A stretch of 64,000 nt of DNA from Pedobacter sp. SYP-B3415 (GCF_004138205.1 NZ_RXNQ01000009.1:1-64000), one strand, 5' to 3'. Shown: positions 1-7,576, counted from the stretch's first letter. A program made the numbers and translations. Notes: a model not told the origin generated them from the sequence alone.

Positions 1-70
1 TAAGTTCAAATTGATCCACTAAGTCTGGTGGGAGTAATAGCTTTAAAAGTTCAGTTTCCAAGTCATTCAT
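1..70 (-). CDS. Start of an ISAon1-type transposase N-terminal ORF (partial)
   Basis: Read on the minus strand, an ATG at 68-70 opens a frame that runs off the window edge after 23 codons (begins MNDLETELLKLLLPPDL). The Leu-rich LLKLLLPxxLVDxFEL pattern is how the first ORF of ISAon1-type Bacteroidota insertion sequences usually begins. Only the first few percent of the element is present and no terminal inverted repeat was identified. It lies outside the prophage, on the chromosomal side of attL. The family call is from memory of the N-terminal pattern and could be wrong. Confidence 0.5.
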   Translation of the reverse strand, partial: MNDLETELLKLLLPPDLVDQFEL

Positions 71-185
71 TTAAACCACAAAACTAAAACTTATTAATCC
101 ATCCCCCCAGATTATTTGCTTGATCCCATTTTTTGTTTTCCGGCCCTTCCGCTTCAAGCCGTGCCGGCTTGGCGAAATCGCCGTA

Positions 186-211
186 AAACAAAAAACCCGA
201 CTCTCGTCGGG
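186..211 (-). terminator. Original terminator of the tRNA-Ser gene, displaced by the prophage
   Basis: On the minus strand a CCCGAC/GTCGGG hairpin with a 4-nt loop is followed by a T-rich tract. It stands just beyond attL, where the sequence downstream of the tRNA 3' end would have been before integration. I infer that it ended the tRNA-Ser transcript and is now separated from that gene by the 40-kb prophage. Confidence 0.7.
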
Positions 212-226
212 CTTCGTTTTTTGATG

Positions 227-244
227 GCGGAGAGTGAGGGATTC
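227..244. repeat. attL core (18-bp direct repeat with the tRNA-Ser 3' end)
   Basis: The 18 bases are identical to 40384-40401, which are the last bases of the tRNA-Ser gene. The match stops at once on both sides. Exact direct repeats at a tRNA 3' end and at the far end of an integrase-bearing element are the expected product of site-specific integration. Confidence 0.9.
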
Positions 245-293
245 CCTTTATTCTCCGCCAAATGCCGTTTCTGAGCTCTATTCGATGATTCTT

Positions 294-539
294 TCATAGC
301 TTACGCTTAGTTTTTGTCCCCGGGACGTCCCCGCGACTCTGGTTCGCACTATCAAAAAAAAGGTTGATATCAACCTGGTATTTCTGCCTGAGCGCGGCCA
401 GTACTTTCCAGTTCAAGTTCTGTGTACCCTTGACCATACGATGGATCGTAGGCTGGGAGACACCCGCTTCAGCGGCAAGATCTTCCTGCGGAATGTGGTT
501 GGCCTTCATGACACTGGCCAGGCGCTCATTCGGTGTCAT
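294..539 (-). CDS. Small XRE-type helix-turn-helix protein
   Basis: An 81-residue protein with a Cro/C1-type HTH over about residues 14-50 (IPQEDLAAEAGVSQPTIHRM) and a basic tail ending in KTKRKL. It is the last gene of the minus-strand lysogeny operon, its start overlapping the stop of the preceding gene (ATGA), and it lies only 50 bp from attL. It is too short to carry a peptidase or dimerisation domain like the main repressor. Possible roles are an accessory repressor or an antitoxin-like regulator; the sequence does not decide. The HTH is clear, the target is unknown. Confidence 0.75.
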   Translation of the reverse strand: MTPNERLASVMKANHIPQEDLAAEAGVSQPTIHRMVKGTQNLNWKVLAALRQKYQVDINLFFDSANQSRGDVPGTKTKRKL

Positions 540-928
540 AGCTGGTCAAGTAAATCATTAAGGCGGCGGTCGTATTCAATCTCCGAGATCTTGCCGGCTT
601 CGAAATCGGCTTTTAAGTCTTCGATTTGTTTGGGGATTGGTCGCGGATCGGGCTTGCTGAAGATGCTCCGACGGTTTTCAGAATAAGCCCTTTCCATACT
701 TTCTTTATGTTTTTGAGAGAGTGCGGCAAGCCGCCTGATCTCTGCTTTGGCGGCATCAACCTCGGACTGCGGTGCATAGCCATTGCTCCTTGCTATCTTT
801 TCGAAAGCCTTGTTTCCCGACTTTTTAGAGGAGCGAACTCCAATCATATAAATAATTATGAAAACGACAGCCGCGCCGGAAACTAATTCAGGCAGGCCAG
901 GTAAAATCAATAAAGTGTTTTCTATCAT
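536..928 (-). CDS. Membrane protein with a C-terminal SHOCT-like motif
   Basis: A 130-residue protein. It has one hydrophobic segment near residues 9-29 (SGAAVVFIIIYMIG), a charged middle likely to be helical, and a C-terminal stretch IEDLKADFEAGKISEIEYD that fits the short SHOCT motif (L..L...G.I...E). SHOCT motifs are common at the end of small membrane or phage proteins, with no established activity. Its start and stop overlap the neighbouring genes by 4 bp each, so it is translated as part of the lysogeny operon. A role in the lysogen's envelope, such as exclusion of other phages, is possible but only inferred from position. Confidence 0.65.
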   Translation of the reverse strand: MIENTLLILPGLPELVSGAAVVFIIIYMIGVRSSKKSGNKAFEKIARSNGYAPQSEVDAAKAEIRRLAALSQKHKESMERAYSENRRSIFSKPDPRPIPKQIEDLKADFEAGKISEIEYDRRLNDLLDQL

Positions 929-1446
929 AGATCTGCTAAACAGTAAAATGCTTTCTGAAAAGCGTTTCTGTTTTTTTCGTTCAGGAAGTCGCCGCCTTCA
1001 CTATCCTTCTCACCAATAATCTTGAAAGCGGTTAACTTTTTGTTTCTAAAGGTTTCGGCTGCATCCTTATTTAAAACGACCGACATAACAACATAGTTAT
1101 ATTGTGGTTTCAGCTGAACCAAATTCGGAGCAGTGCCGAATCCTACGGCCTTTCTTCCGATAAGAGATTGATCATCAAAAATAAATATAACGCTATCAAG
1201 CTTCAATTGGACGTCGGACCTTGTCGATAGAAATGCTGCTTGTAAGGGCTTAGTCATGTAAGTGACAATGACGCTGTCAGATTGCTTGGCTATCATGAAC
1301 TTTCCAATTGACGTCTTAGTGGACACGTACTTCAAAGATGAGCCCGGTATGGATTCTGTTTTACAGTCTTCTTTAGACCTTCCTTGTGAAAACGATACAA
1401 TAGGGATCAGTGACAATATCACAAATATTAGCGATTTAGTTCTCAT
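925..1446 (-). CDS. Secreted protein of the lysogeny operon, function unknown
   Basis: A 173-residue protein with a clean N-terminal signal peptide (positive MRTK, hydrophobic core to about residue 18, then SFSQG), so it should reach the periplasm. I recognise no family. Two cysteines remain in the mature part, near residues 28 and 168, and could form a disulfide. It starts 6 bp after the lipoprotein gene stops and overlaps the next gene by 4 bp. As it is transcribed with the repressor it is probably made in the lysogen, which makes it a candidate lysogenic-conversion or superinfection-exclusion factor. Confidence 0.65.
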   Translation of the reverse strand: MRTKSLIFVILSLIPIVSFSQGRSKEDCKTESIPGSSLKYVSTKTSIGKFMIAKQSDSVIVTYMTKPLQAAFLSTRSDVQLKLDSVIFIFDDQSLIGRKAVGFGTAPNLVQLKPQYNYVVMSVVLNKDAAETFRNKKLTAFKIIGEKDSEGGDFLNEKNRNAFQKAFYCLADL

Positions 1447-1451
1447 AGTCG

Positions 1452-1916
1452 TTATTTGTTAGTGTACTTGTCTTTTGGAACTGCATCAGTGACTTTAAAA
1501 TCCTTATTAAAGGAAAATATCCATCTGTTCAGAATGAGCGCTCCCATTCCATTTTTAGCTCTAAAGGAGTGCTCAACAGTGTATCCCGAGACTGGAGCAT
1601 CGTGAATTGTTGCCCGAAGGCTATCTAATTTCTGGCCGATAACAAACATACTGTCTAAATCCGCTTGCGCTTCTGAGCCGATAGCCGTGTCAGGCTTTAA
1701 ATATAATCGGTCGCTCTTCGCTTTAAGGGCTTTGTACTCCGGGTTGCTTGTGAAGTCTCTCAGTGTATCGATCTTTCCGAAACTGACTGATTCATAGCTT
1801 GCAGGATCATTTGAATTTTCTTTAATAAATTGGTCTATTCCAGATTGAAACTTGGATTCGCTTGAGCAAGACGTCGCAATACTTAAAGCTATAAGGCCGG
1901 TTAAGAGCTTTCTCAT
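1452..1916 (-). CDS. Lipoprotein of the lysogeny operon, function unknown
   Basis: A 154-residue protein whose first 17 residues form a lipoprotein signal (MRKLL, hydrophobic core, then ATSC with Cys17 followed by SSESK). The mature part contains NDPASYESVSFGKIDT, a pattern found in many small Bacteroidota lipoproteins without assigned function. It is encoded directly downstream of the phage repressor and upstream of the secreted 173-residue protein, so the two exported proteins may act together. Expression in the lysogen is inferred from the operon layout, not shown. Confidence 0.65.
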   Translation of the reverse strand: MRKLLTGLIALSIATSCSSESKFQSGIDQFIKENSNDPASYESVSFGKIDTLRDFTSNPEYKALKAKSDRLYLKPDTAIGSEAQADLDSMFVIGQKLDSLRATIHDAPVSGYTVEHSFRAKNGMGALILNRWIFSFNKDFKVTDAVPKDKYTNK

Positions 1917-1932
1917 ATAGATTGGTTTTGGT

Positions 1933-2697
1933 TTACATGTCAGTTATAGCCTTGACGACATTGAAGATAGCAGTTATATCATCAAGATGCCAGGTGAAAT
2001 CAGGATGCCGCACTTTGTCGGGGTTATGAGCTGAAAGCGTGATGGTTCCTTCTCGAAGATCCTGGGCAATGATTTTCTTGCAGGTAAGGCCCTCATCCCG
2101 ATGAGCCACAATAAACGCGTTCCACCGGTGACTATGTAACCTGCTCTGCCAATGTTGGCGCTGAACTTCCCTTCCAACTGCTATTGATCCTTCGAATATG
2201 CTTGTCACTATATTATCTCTTGAGGTAAGGTTTTCCATGCTATCGCCTATTACCTCAAATCCTACATAGTTACCTGAATGTTTCTTTTCAACTGAGATCG
2301 CTTGTCGTACCAATGTGTCCATGTATTCCGGATCCCGGTATCCTCCAGGAAAGCCGCCGTATGCATATTCATAAACTATTGGGATGATAAGATTGATCTG
2401 TCCGTCTGAGGTCTCAGCGAACTTGCCATCATGGTCTTCCAGTGGATAAACAATCTCTGAGACGCGACGTGCATTATTTATATTGGTAAGGGCTGTACGG
2501 CTACCTTGACCTGATATTAACCAGGACAGGTCAAGTTCTGGAAAGGCATTAGAAATTTTTTCTAAGGAAGACCGTCTGATTGAGTCGCCGATATTATTCA
2601 CGAACCCATTTGATAACCCTGCCTGCCGTTCGAAGGATCGGTTATCAAGCTTTATCTCTTTTATGAAGGCAACCAGCCTCTCCTTAATTGGAGTCAT
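1933..2697 (-). CDS. S24/LexA-like phage repressor (CI type)
   Basis: A 254-residue repressor. Residues 1-65 form an HTH of the phage type (RSFERQAGLSNGFVNN, then DLSWLISGQG). The second half is an S24 peptidase-like domain with the catalytic serine in GDSMEN and the likely lysine in KKIIAQDL. The segment YAYGGFPGG is the probable self-cleavage linker region. Such repressors hold the lytic genes off until RecA-stimulated cleavage. It faces the LuxR-like early gene across a 178-bp AT-rich control region that contains a palindrome, as expected for a genetic switch. It heads the operon that includes the two exported proteins. Confidence 0.88.
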   Translation of the reverse strand: MTPIKERLVAFIKEIKLDNRSFERQAGLSNGFVNNIGDSIRRSSLEKISNAFPELDLSWLISGQGSRTALTNINNARRVSEIVYPLEDHDGKFAETSDGQINLIIPIVYEYAYGGFPGGYRDPEYMDTLVRQAISVEKKHSGNYVGFEVIGDSMENLTSRDNIVTSIFEGSIAVGREVQRQHWQSRLHSHRWNAFIVAHRDEGLTCKKIIAQDLREGTITLSAHNPDKVRHPDFTWHLDDITAIFNVVKAITDM

Positions 2698-2875
2698 TAG
2701 AAAATTATTCTATTTAATAATCAAATAGTTACAATATTTTTTCTATCAAATTCTATTTATCTATTGCGATAGATTTTAATTCTATTGATATTTGTATTGT
2801 CAACACAACAAAGATAGAATAAAACAGGTGCTGAACGCAATACCTAACAAGTAGTACCACTAAAAACGCTGAACA
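2698..2875. promoter_or_regulatory. Divergent switch region between repressor and early genes
   Basis: A 178-bp AT-rich stretch between divergent start codons. It repeats the hexamer TCTATT several times and contains ATCTAT-TGCG-ATAGAT at 2759-2774, an inverted repeat with 6-bp arms. This is the natural place for repressor operators and the early and lysogeny promoters. Individual -33/-7 boxes are not clear enough to place. Confidence 0.6.
2759..2774. promoter_or_regulatory. Putative repressor operator palindrome
   Basis: The arms ATCTAT and ATAGAT flank a 4-base spacer near the middle of the repressor/early gene spacer. Related half-sites (ATAGAA or TTCTAT) lie at about 2709, 2751, 2780 and 2813. 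Binding by the S24 repressor is inferred from position and symmetry. Confidence 0.5.
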
Positions 2876-3430
2876 ATGACCATCAACCGCATCCCCGGAG
2901 GCCTCGTAAAAGGAGGGGAGTTTTTATCACTCGACGACAGGCCGAAGTTTATAACCGACGGCATCATGAGAGACCTTGCAGATTCCCCTGCATACGCTCT
3001 CGATCTGCTGCGTAAAAGCATGAACAGTCAGCCCAAGGTCGAAGCCGCTATAGAAAAGATGGTAGGTACCGATGACCAGGCAAAGCTTGAGCGATTTACT
3101 ATGTGCCAATTTGGGGCGCTCAATACAGATCCCGATATCTGCGAGAACGGTACCCTGTCAGCACCTGAGTACGTACCCTGCCGGCACCGTGGATCCTGCG
3201 AGTTTGAAGGCATTGCCTGCAGCGCCATCATGGTCCGCTCTGGAATCTTCCTCACCAAAACAGAAATGGATGTGGCCAAGCTTGCCATACTTCCGGACCG
3301 CATCATCTCCATTGAGCTCGGCATGGCTGAGATGACAGTAAAGACCCATTGGAAAAACATTCGCCTGAAGATGGGACTGCAGAGCAAAGGCGAAATCATT
3401 CACTGGCTAACACAAAGAGGCATCATATAA
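2876..3430 (+). CDS. LuxR/GerE-type HTH early regulator
   Basis: A 184-residue protein. The last 60 residues carry a LuxR-type HTH (LTKTEMDVAKLA, ISIELGMAEMTVKTHWKNI, then KMGLQSKGEIIHW). The middle holds cysteines (C101, C107, C113 region: YVPCRHRGSCEFEGIAC) that could bind a metal or a cluster. It is the first gene transcribed away from the repressor, in the cro/cII position, so it probably controls the early or late lytic programme. Its stop overlaps the next start (taATG). The HTH is clear; the regulon, perhaps including the three late palindromes, is not known. Confidence 0.75.
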   Translation: MTINRIPGGLVKGGEFLSLDDRPKFITDGIMRDLADSPAYALDLLRKSMNSQPKVEAAIEKMVGTDDQAKLERFTMCQFGALNTDPDICENGTLSAPEYVPCRHRGSCEFEGIACSAIMVRSGIFLTKTEMDVAKLAILPDRIISIELGMAEMTVKTHWKNIRLKMGLQSKGEIIHWLTQRGII

Positions 3431-3684
3431 TGACAACATTGAAAGTAAAGGAAGTTACACCACCTGCCGTAAGATTCTCCTGGATGAACGAACTGGGCGG
3501 CATAGTCACCGAAGAGGAGCAAAGATCTGCTGAGCAGTACACCGCTATCGAGACCGATATCAAAAATGGCAAAGCCATTTATCCACTGATCAGCCGTGAC
3601 TTGAAACTGAAATACCCTAATCGGGTGTACGCGACAGACTCTGTCAGCAAACCCGGCAAACTAATTATCTGGAGGCAGTCATGA
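3430..3684 (+). CDS. Small early phage protein, unknown
   Basis: An 84-residue protein starting at the ATG that overlaps the upstream TAA. The same frame is open further upstream to 3349, but that would overlap the HTH gene and is not needed. The sequence is soluble, acidic in the middle (TEEEQRSAEQYTAIE), and ends in PGKLIIWRQS. No family is recognised. The stop overlaps the next start in ATGA, consistent with coupled translation in the early operon. Confidence 0.6.
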   Translation: MTTLKVKEVTPPAVRFSWMNELGGIVTEEEQRSAEQYTAIETDIKNGKAIYPLISRDLKLKYPNRVYATDSVSKPGKLIIWRQS

Positions 3685-3857
3685 AGGTAGCGTATCTGAA
3701 ACCCGAAAAAGCCAAGCCTGAGGAACCCAAAGTAGATGTGGTGGCCATGTATCAGGCTGATATCCGGAAGGCCTGGAAAAAATACAAGGATCAGCTGATC
3801 GCACTGGGCTATACAGAAGAGAAGTATATCGAGAGAATCACAAAGGAACTTCAATAA
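3681..3857 (+). CDS. Very small early phage protein, unknown
   Basis: A 58-residue frame that begins within the stop of the previous gene (ATGA overlap). It is rich in lysine and glutamate (EKAKPEEPKVD, then IRKAWKKYKDQLIALGYTEEKY). The second half looks like a helical hairpin. No family is recognised. Coding is supported by the exact 4-bp coupling and the lack of any alternative gene; a hairpin-like GC-rich stretch follows before the next gene. Confidence 0.5.
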   Translation: MKVAYLKPEKAKPEEPKVDVVAMYQADIRKAWKKYKDQLIALGYTEEKYIERITKELQ

Positions 3858-3916
3858 AAAAGCCGGTAGGTACCAGCCACCGACTTTCCGCCCCGAAGGA
3901 CTTTACATAACGTACT

Positions 3917-4174
3917 ATGACAAAAGTAATCAATCTGAGCCTGATCGCCAAAGCAAATCGCGTGAAGCCGCTAATCAATTTCGAGACAATAATGCGCAAG
4001 TTTTTCCCCGCTATCCAGTTCTGCAGCTTCTGCCGGCAGCCGGTGAAGAGAAAGCAGAAGAGCGCTTACGGGACCTTCTGCAGCAGCACCTGCAAGCATG
4101 AGTATTTCGACCACTATGTCCGGCCGGAGATCGAAGCCAGGCGCGAAGATGAAAGGAGCAGCCATGTCGATTAA
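3917..4174 (+). CDS. Small putative zinc-binding phage protein
   Basis: An 85-residue protein with CSFCRQPV and CSSTCKHEYF about 20 residues apart, a four-cysteine pattern that suggests a small treble-clef or FCS-like zinc finger. The N-terminus is basic. It is preceded by the motif TAACGTAC just before the ATG, a motif also seen before the genes at 4789 and 7634. The end overlaps the next gene by 11 bp. The zinc site is inferred from cysteine spacing; function is unknown. Confidence 0.55.
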   Translation: MTKVINLSLIAKANRVKPLINFETIMRKFFPAIQFCSFCRQPVKRKQKSAYGTFCSSTCKHEYFDHYVRPEIEARREDERSSHVD

Positions 4175-4427
4175 CGTAGACAACCTTCAGATCAAGATCG
4201 ACCGCGCAGTCGAAGAGATGATCCACTACGAGAAGTGCCTGAAGAACCTGCAGTCAGCAGTGAACCGGTACAAATCACTGGAGAACTCTGACTACTACAC
4301 AATCTTCGCCAGGCACGGCGAAAAGGAAACAGATCTGGCCGTGGCCATGAGGGACATTCAAAACTGCCTGGACACGGCAAATGGATCGATCAGACTTTTT
4401 CAGCACAGGGAGGAGCTTAGCTCATGA
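4164..4427 (+). CDS. Small helical early phage protein, unknown
   Basis: An 87-residue protein taken from the ATG at 4164 (MSINVDNLQIKIDRAVEEM) rather than the in-frame ATG at 4098, because the earlier start would lie deep in the previous gene. It looks almost wholly alpha-helical with heptad-like spacing, so a small coiled coil is possible. It overlaps the following gene by 4 bp (ATGA). No family is recognised. Confidence 0.55.
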   Translation: MSINVDNLQIKIDRAVEEMIHYEKCLKNLQSAVNRYKSLENSDYYTIFARHGEKETDLAVAMRDIQNCLDTANGSIRLFQHREELSS

Positions 4428-4642
4428 GAAAGCATCGATCAATTCAGCGGACGGTGTATCCGGTCGACTATGACAAGAACAATCCGATGCCCGGCTTCAA
4501 CGCCTGGACTGAATACATTTTTAGAGAGGTAAACAAGGACCTAGGACCAGGGCAGCAGCTCATTCTTGTAGCAAACAGAATAATCAACCAACCAACCAAA
4601 GTAAAATCAAATGGACCACAAAGACCTACCGGAACTACATGA
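4424..4642 (+). CDS. Small early phage protein, unknown
   Basis: A 72-residue protein with an N-terminal basic stretch (MRKHRSIQRTVYP) and an aromatic segment (NAWTEYIFREVNKDLGPG). It shares a 4-bp overlap with the gene before and overlaps the next small gene by 32 bp. No family is recognised. Its last residues, encoded inside the overlap, look low-complexity and may not be conserved. Confidence 0.5.
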   Translation: MRKHRSIQRTVYPVDYDKNNPMPGFNAWTEYIFREVNKDLGPGQQLILVANRIINQPTKVKSNGPQRPTGTT

Positions 4643-4781
4643 TCACAGTGATCTTGATCCGAAACCTTACCAACGCCCGATCACCGAAGAAGAGATGATC
4701 AAAGGCGACAGAGTTGTAATCGGCATGCTGATCATCGCAGCCGTCTGTCTCGCAGTTCTTTTAAGCACCCTTAATTCATAA
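4611..4781 (+). CDS. Small single-span membrane protein of the early operon
   Basis: A 56-residue frame beginning MDHKDLPELHDHSD, with a hydrophilic N-terminal half. A strong C-terminal hydrophobic helix follows (VVIGMLIIAAVCLAVLLS), giving a tail-anchored topology. It overlaps the previous gene by 32 bp in another frame and ends 7 bp before the Sak4-like gene. Its small size and tail anchor are usual for accessory early proteins. No function can be assigned. Confidence 0.5.
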   Translation: MDHKDLPELHDHSDLDPKPYQRPITEEEMIKGDRVVIGMLIIAAVCLAVLLSTLNS

Positions 4782-4788
4782 CGTACCC

Positions 4789-5946
4789 ATGTCACTCATT
4801 AAAAAACCCGCCGAACTAAACGTTCAGGCATTCATTAAGGCCCTAATTTATGGACAACCGGGCCTTGGCAAAACAACCCTTGGCTTGTCAGCCCCTCGAC
4901 CCCTTTTATTAGATTTTGACGGAGGCGTACATCGCGTTCGGACAGAACACCAAACAGACACTGTTCAAATCTCCAGTTGGCAAGACGTGATAGATCTGTT
5001 GGAAAACGAAGATCTCAGCGCTTACCAATCATTAGTTATCGATACAGCTGGAAAGGCATTGGACTTCATGTCTGAATATCTGATCAAGAATGATCCAAAG
5101 CTCGGCCGCGCTGATGGTGCACTGACCTTACAGGGATATGGGTCACGCAAGGTACTATTCAAAAATTTCCTCAAGAAGGTTGCAATCATGAAAAAGCACC
5201 TGGTGTTCGTTGCTCACGACACTGAAGAAAAAAACGGAGACCAAAAAATTGTTCGTCCTGAAATCGGTGGATCGTCATCGGGAGATCTTATCAAAGAACT
5301 TGACCTGGTTGGATACATGCAGGCTATCGGAAAGCAGCGTACGATATCATTCGATCCGGAAGAGCGCTACTATGGCAAAAATACCTGCCAGCTTGATCCC
5401 GTTATCGGAGTGTCTGAACTGGAAGAAACAACTCCCAACATCCTGCTTTCGACCATCTTCGATTCATATGCTAAGAACTTAGCTAAGCGCCAGGAAAAGG
5501 CGAAAGAATACAATGACCTGATTGATCTTATCGCTAAGGCAGTTGATGGTTTGCAAAACGCAGAAGATGCAAATCTTTTCGTCATCTGGATCGACAACAT
5601 CGAACACATATGGGACTCCAAATACCAAGCGCGCAGGCTTTTCGGGAAGAAAGTGAAAGAGCTCGGACTTTCCTTCGATAAAGAAAGCGGTGAGTTTAGC
5701 GATCCTGTAGTAGAGGAAGCTCCCGAACAGGACATCGTGGAAACGGAGACACCTGAGACCGATGTCGAAGCACCGGAATCTGATGGTGCTGATACGCAGG
5801 TAAGCGAAGAAGATGTTCAACCCGAACAGGTGATCGAGGTTGTGGAGGCTGAGTCAAAAAAGGCAACTCCTAAATCTGTGCAAACACCATCTATTCCAAA
5901 AGCAACACAGAAAAATCTTTTCGTAGAAGAACTTAACGCAGACTAA
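4789..5946 (+). CDS. Sak4-like AAA/RecA-fold ATPase (phage recombinase)
   Basis: A 385-residue protein. Residues about 17-30 are a Walker A loop (IYGQPGLGKTTLGLS), and SLVIDTAGKALDFM at about residues 82-95 is the Walker B region. FVAHDTEEK near residue 142 is the sensor-like strand. This matches the compact RecA-core ATPases (Sak4, 'phage nucleotide-binding protein') used with single-strand annealing or exonucleases in phage recombination. The C-terminal third is an acidic low-complexity tail (many E, D and V), ending TQKNLFVEELNAD, a likely partner-binding peptide. It is followed 2 bp later by the PD-(D/E)XK exonuclease, its natural partner. Confidence 0.8.
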   Translation: MSLIKKPAELNVQAFIKALIYGQPGLGKTTLGLSAPRPLLLDFDGGVHRVRTEHQTDTVQISSWQDVIDLLENEDLSAYQSLVIDTAGKALDFMSEYLIKNDPKLGRADGALTLQGYGSRKVLFKNFLKKVAIMKKHLVFVAHDTEEKNGDQKIVRPEIGGSSSGDLIKELDLVGYMQAIGKQRTISFDPEERYYGKNTCQLDPVIGVSELEETTPNILLSTIFDSYAKNLAKRQEKAKEYNDLIDLIAKAVDGLQNAEDANLFVIWIDNIEHIWDSKYQARRLFGKKVKELGLSFDKESGEFSDPVVEEAPEQDIVETETPETDVEAPESDGADTQVSEEDVQPEQVIEVVEAESKKATPKSVQTPSIPKATQKNLFVEELNAD

Positions 5947-5948
5947 CC

Positions 5949-6683
5949 ATGACGACACCCAGGTATAAATTTTACGCTACCCTCCTTGATGCCTATAGCT
6001 GGTATCTACAGAGTGAACAAGACAACGCGTTCCAGGAGTTCATAGATAAATTGAACCGGGTGCCGTTTGTCTCCGAAGCTGCTGATCGGGGGACTGCTTT
6101 TAATGAGTTGGTAGATTATTTAATTGAGCGGTTCGGGATTGAAGATCAACTGCCGTCAGATCCTAATATCTATAAGCAGACTATTCGGAAAAAAGAGGTG
6201 TATACCTATCACTATACAAGCCGCGAGGGAGTTCAGTATATATTCGATTTCCCGGTAGACATAGTAGACAAGTTCGTAGTGACCTATGCAGCAGCGGTGC
6301 CTCAGCTGAGAGTCTCTGCCATACTTCCGACAATCTTCGGACCGGTAGAGATCTATGGAAATCTTGACGAGCTGATCGAAGACACAATTGCTGATATCAA
6401 GACGACTAAAAGCTATACGTTTCCGAAATACCTGAACAATGCGCAGCATTTGGTTTACCCTTACTGCTTTCATTCTGAAGGATTAGACATCAAAACGTTT
6501 CGCTACCACGCGACTGACTTCTCGAATATCTACGTGGAGGAATACATATTTAATCCAGACCGCGATATACCCAGGCTGCAGCGTTGGGTAGAGGATCTCA
6601 TAAGGTTCGTTAACCAACATCGCGCCTTAATTACAGACACGAAAATCTTTGCCTTAGATGAACCGGATAGCGTACCTGTCTGA
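5949..6683 (+). CDS. PD-(D/E)XK exonuclease (RecB/Cas4-like)
   Basis: A 244-residue nuclease of the PD-(D/E)XK superfamily. The motifs are in order: RGTAFNELVDYLIE (motif with H/E replaced), YGNLDELIEDTIADIKTTKSY with the catalytic D and the DIKTTK core, and NAQHLVYPYCF as the QxxxY motif. Phages use such enzymes to resect dsDNA ends for recombination and replication. It lies directly after the Sak4-like ATPase and overlaps the following small gene by 26 bp. The residues are as expected for an active enzyme. Confidence 0.8.
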   Translation: MTTPRYKFYATLLDAYSWYLQSEQDNAFQEFIDKLNRVPFVSEAADRGTAFNELVDYLIERFGIEDQLPSDPNIYKQTIRKKEVYTYHYTSREGVQYIFDFPVDIVDKFVVTYAAAVPQLRVSAILPTIFGPVEIYGNLDELIEDTIADIKTTKSYTFPKYLNNAQHLVYPYCFHSEGLDIKTFRYHATDFSNIYVEEYIFNPDRDIPRLQRWVEDLIRFVNQHRALITDTKIFALDEPDSVPV

Positions 6684-6834
6684 GGATATCTACAGCAGCT
6701 TCAAAAAAGGCAAACGCTACGGCAAAAAGGGGGACCGCGTGACGGTGATATCGGAAAGCGGGCATGTGGTGATCGTGGAGCCCGAGCAGGGAGTGCGGTT
6801 CCCCCTTCTTAAAACACAATTAATTACAACATGA
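6658..6834 (+). CDS. Small conserved-looking phage protein, unknown
   Basis: A 58-residue frame whose ATG lies inside the end of the exonuclease gene and whose stop overlaps the next start (ATGA). It begins MNRIAYLSEDIYSSF and continues with KKGKRYGKKGDRVTVISESG. The basic GKRYGKKGD turn followed by short beta strands (VTVIS, VVIVEP) suggests a small SH3-like barrel; this is a guess from the pattern. The fully coupled placement supports coding. Confidence 0.55.
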   Translation: MNRIAYLSEDIYSSFKKGKRYGKKGDRVTVISESGHVVIVEPEQGVRFPLLKTQLITT

Positions 6835-7400
6835 ATAGAATTGTCAAAGCATCAATCACTGCCGATATGGTAGTGGAAAACATCGGCCTGATGGAAACCA
6901 TGGAAGGCCGTGCGCACCGTGAGCATAAGGGTATCAAATGCGACTGGATCGCGCACGAAGATCTTGTAAACGCCTTCAAAGCATTGACACCTCACGTTGC
7001 TCTGATCTGCGAGCTTCCGGAAGCGGAAGGTGCCGGGCTGGAAGATGAATTCGAAAGTCTTACCGTAAAAGGCTTCAGCATCGGCGGAGAAGAAGATCAT
7101 GAAGGTATCACTATCACAGCCACCAGAATCTTAGTAAGTGGCCTGACCATGAATATCAACACGCCTTTTGTCAAATGGACAGATGGATCATACCTGCATA
7201 TCACTGATCTGGCCTCAGCGGCCTATCAGCTCCAGGAAGAGGTAAACCTTTATTACCAGGGCAAGCAAGCACCGAAGCGCCAGCTGGAGATGTTCGCAGA
7301 CGAGATGGAGGCAGAACTCAGCCTAAGCGATGACGGCGTCGAAGAGCTTGCTGCAGAACCAAAGAAACGTGGCCGTAAGAAGGTCACAAAAATCGAATAA
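6831..7400 (+). CDS. Early phage protein with a basic tail, unknown
   Basis: A 189-residue soluble protein. The first two thirds look like a mixed alpha/beta domain (MVVENIGLMETMEGRAH, GIKCDWIAHEDLVNAF, then GITITATRILVSGL). The last 35 residues are acidic (EMEAELSLSDDG) followed by a basic PKKRGRKKVTK tail that could contact nucleic acid. It lies in the recombination/replication block. No family is recognised. A 233-bp non-coding stretch with a tRNA-like segment and a terminator follows. Confidence 0.6.
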   Translation: MNRIVKASITADMVVENIGLMETMEGRAHREHKGIKCDWIAHEDLVNAFKALTPHVALICELPEAEGAGLEDEFESLTVKGFSIGGEEDHEGITITATRILVSGLTMNINTPFVKWTDGSYLHITDLASAAYQLQEEVNLYYQGKQAPKRQLEMFADEMEAELSLSDDGVEELAAEPKKRGRKKVTKIE

Positions 7401-7484
7401 GATATTTCAGTGGGTAAGGCCTTGCCCCGGATCAGATGCTGGTCCGGAGCCGGGCACCACTTGACGGGGTGGCTATGGTTAGCA

Positions 7485-7514
7485 GTCCGGGGGTTCGAAT
7501 CCCCCACACTCCGC
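7485..7514 (+). other. tRNA-Ser-3'-end-like sequence inside the prophage
   Basis: These 30 bases match the 3' end of the host tRNA-Ser (40384-40413, minus strand) at 28 of 30 positions. They include a perfect T-arm (GGGGG-TTCGAAT-CCCCC) and an acceptor-like ACACTCCGC. No matching 5' acceptor strand (GGAGTGT) lies in the 100 bases upstream, and the hairpins there (for example CCGGATC-AGATGCT-GGTCCGG at about 7427-7447) do not give a normal cloverleaf. It is therefore not a complete tRNA. It could be an attachment-site-like remnant or the 3' domain of a small RNA that ends at the terminator at 7577-7610. Confidence 0.6.
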
Positions 7515-7576
7515 GACGGCTCACAACCGCAATCGTTCTTTCTCCTTCAGCCTCGTGAACTGAGCTTTTTTATGCG

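Noticed and set aside
3071-3403. Several long frames antisense to, or shifted in, the LuxR-like gene
   Set aside because: They have no domain features and are shadows of a good HTH gene.
3858-3916. GC-rich repeat after the 58-residue early gene as a terminator
   Set aside because: GGTAGGTACC and CCGACTTTCC parts do not give a clean stem with a T-tract.
7410-7514. A complete tRNA gene ending at the T-arm at 7489-7505
   Set aside because: No 5' strand complementary to ACACTCC, and the only 7-nt loop (AGATGCT) lacks the usual U33 and anticodon setting.
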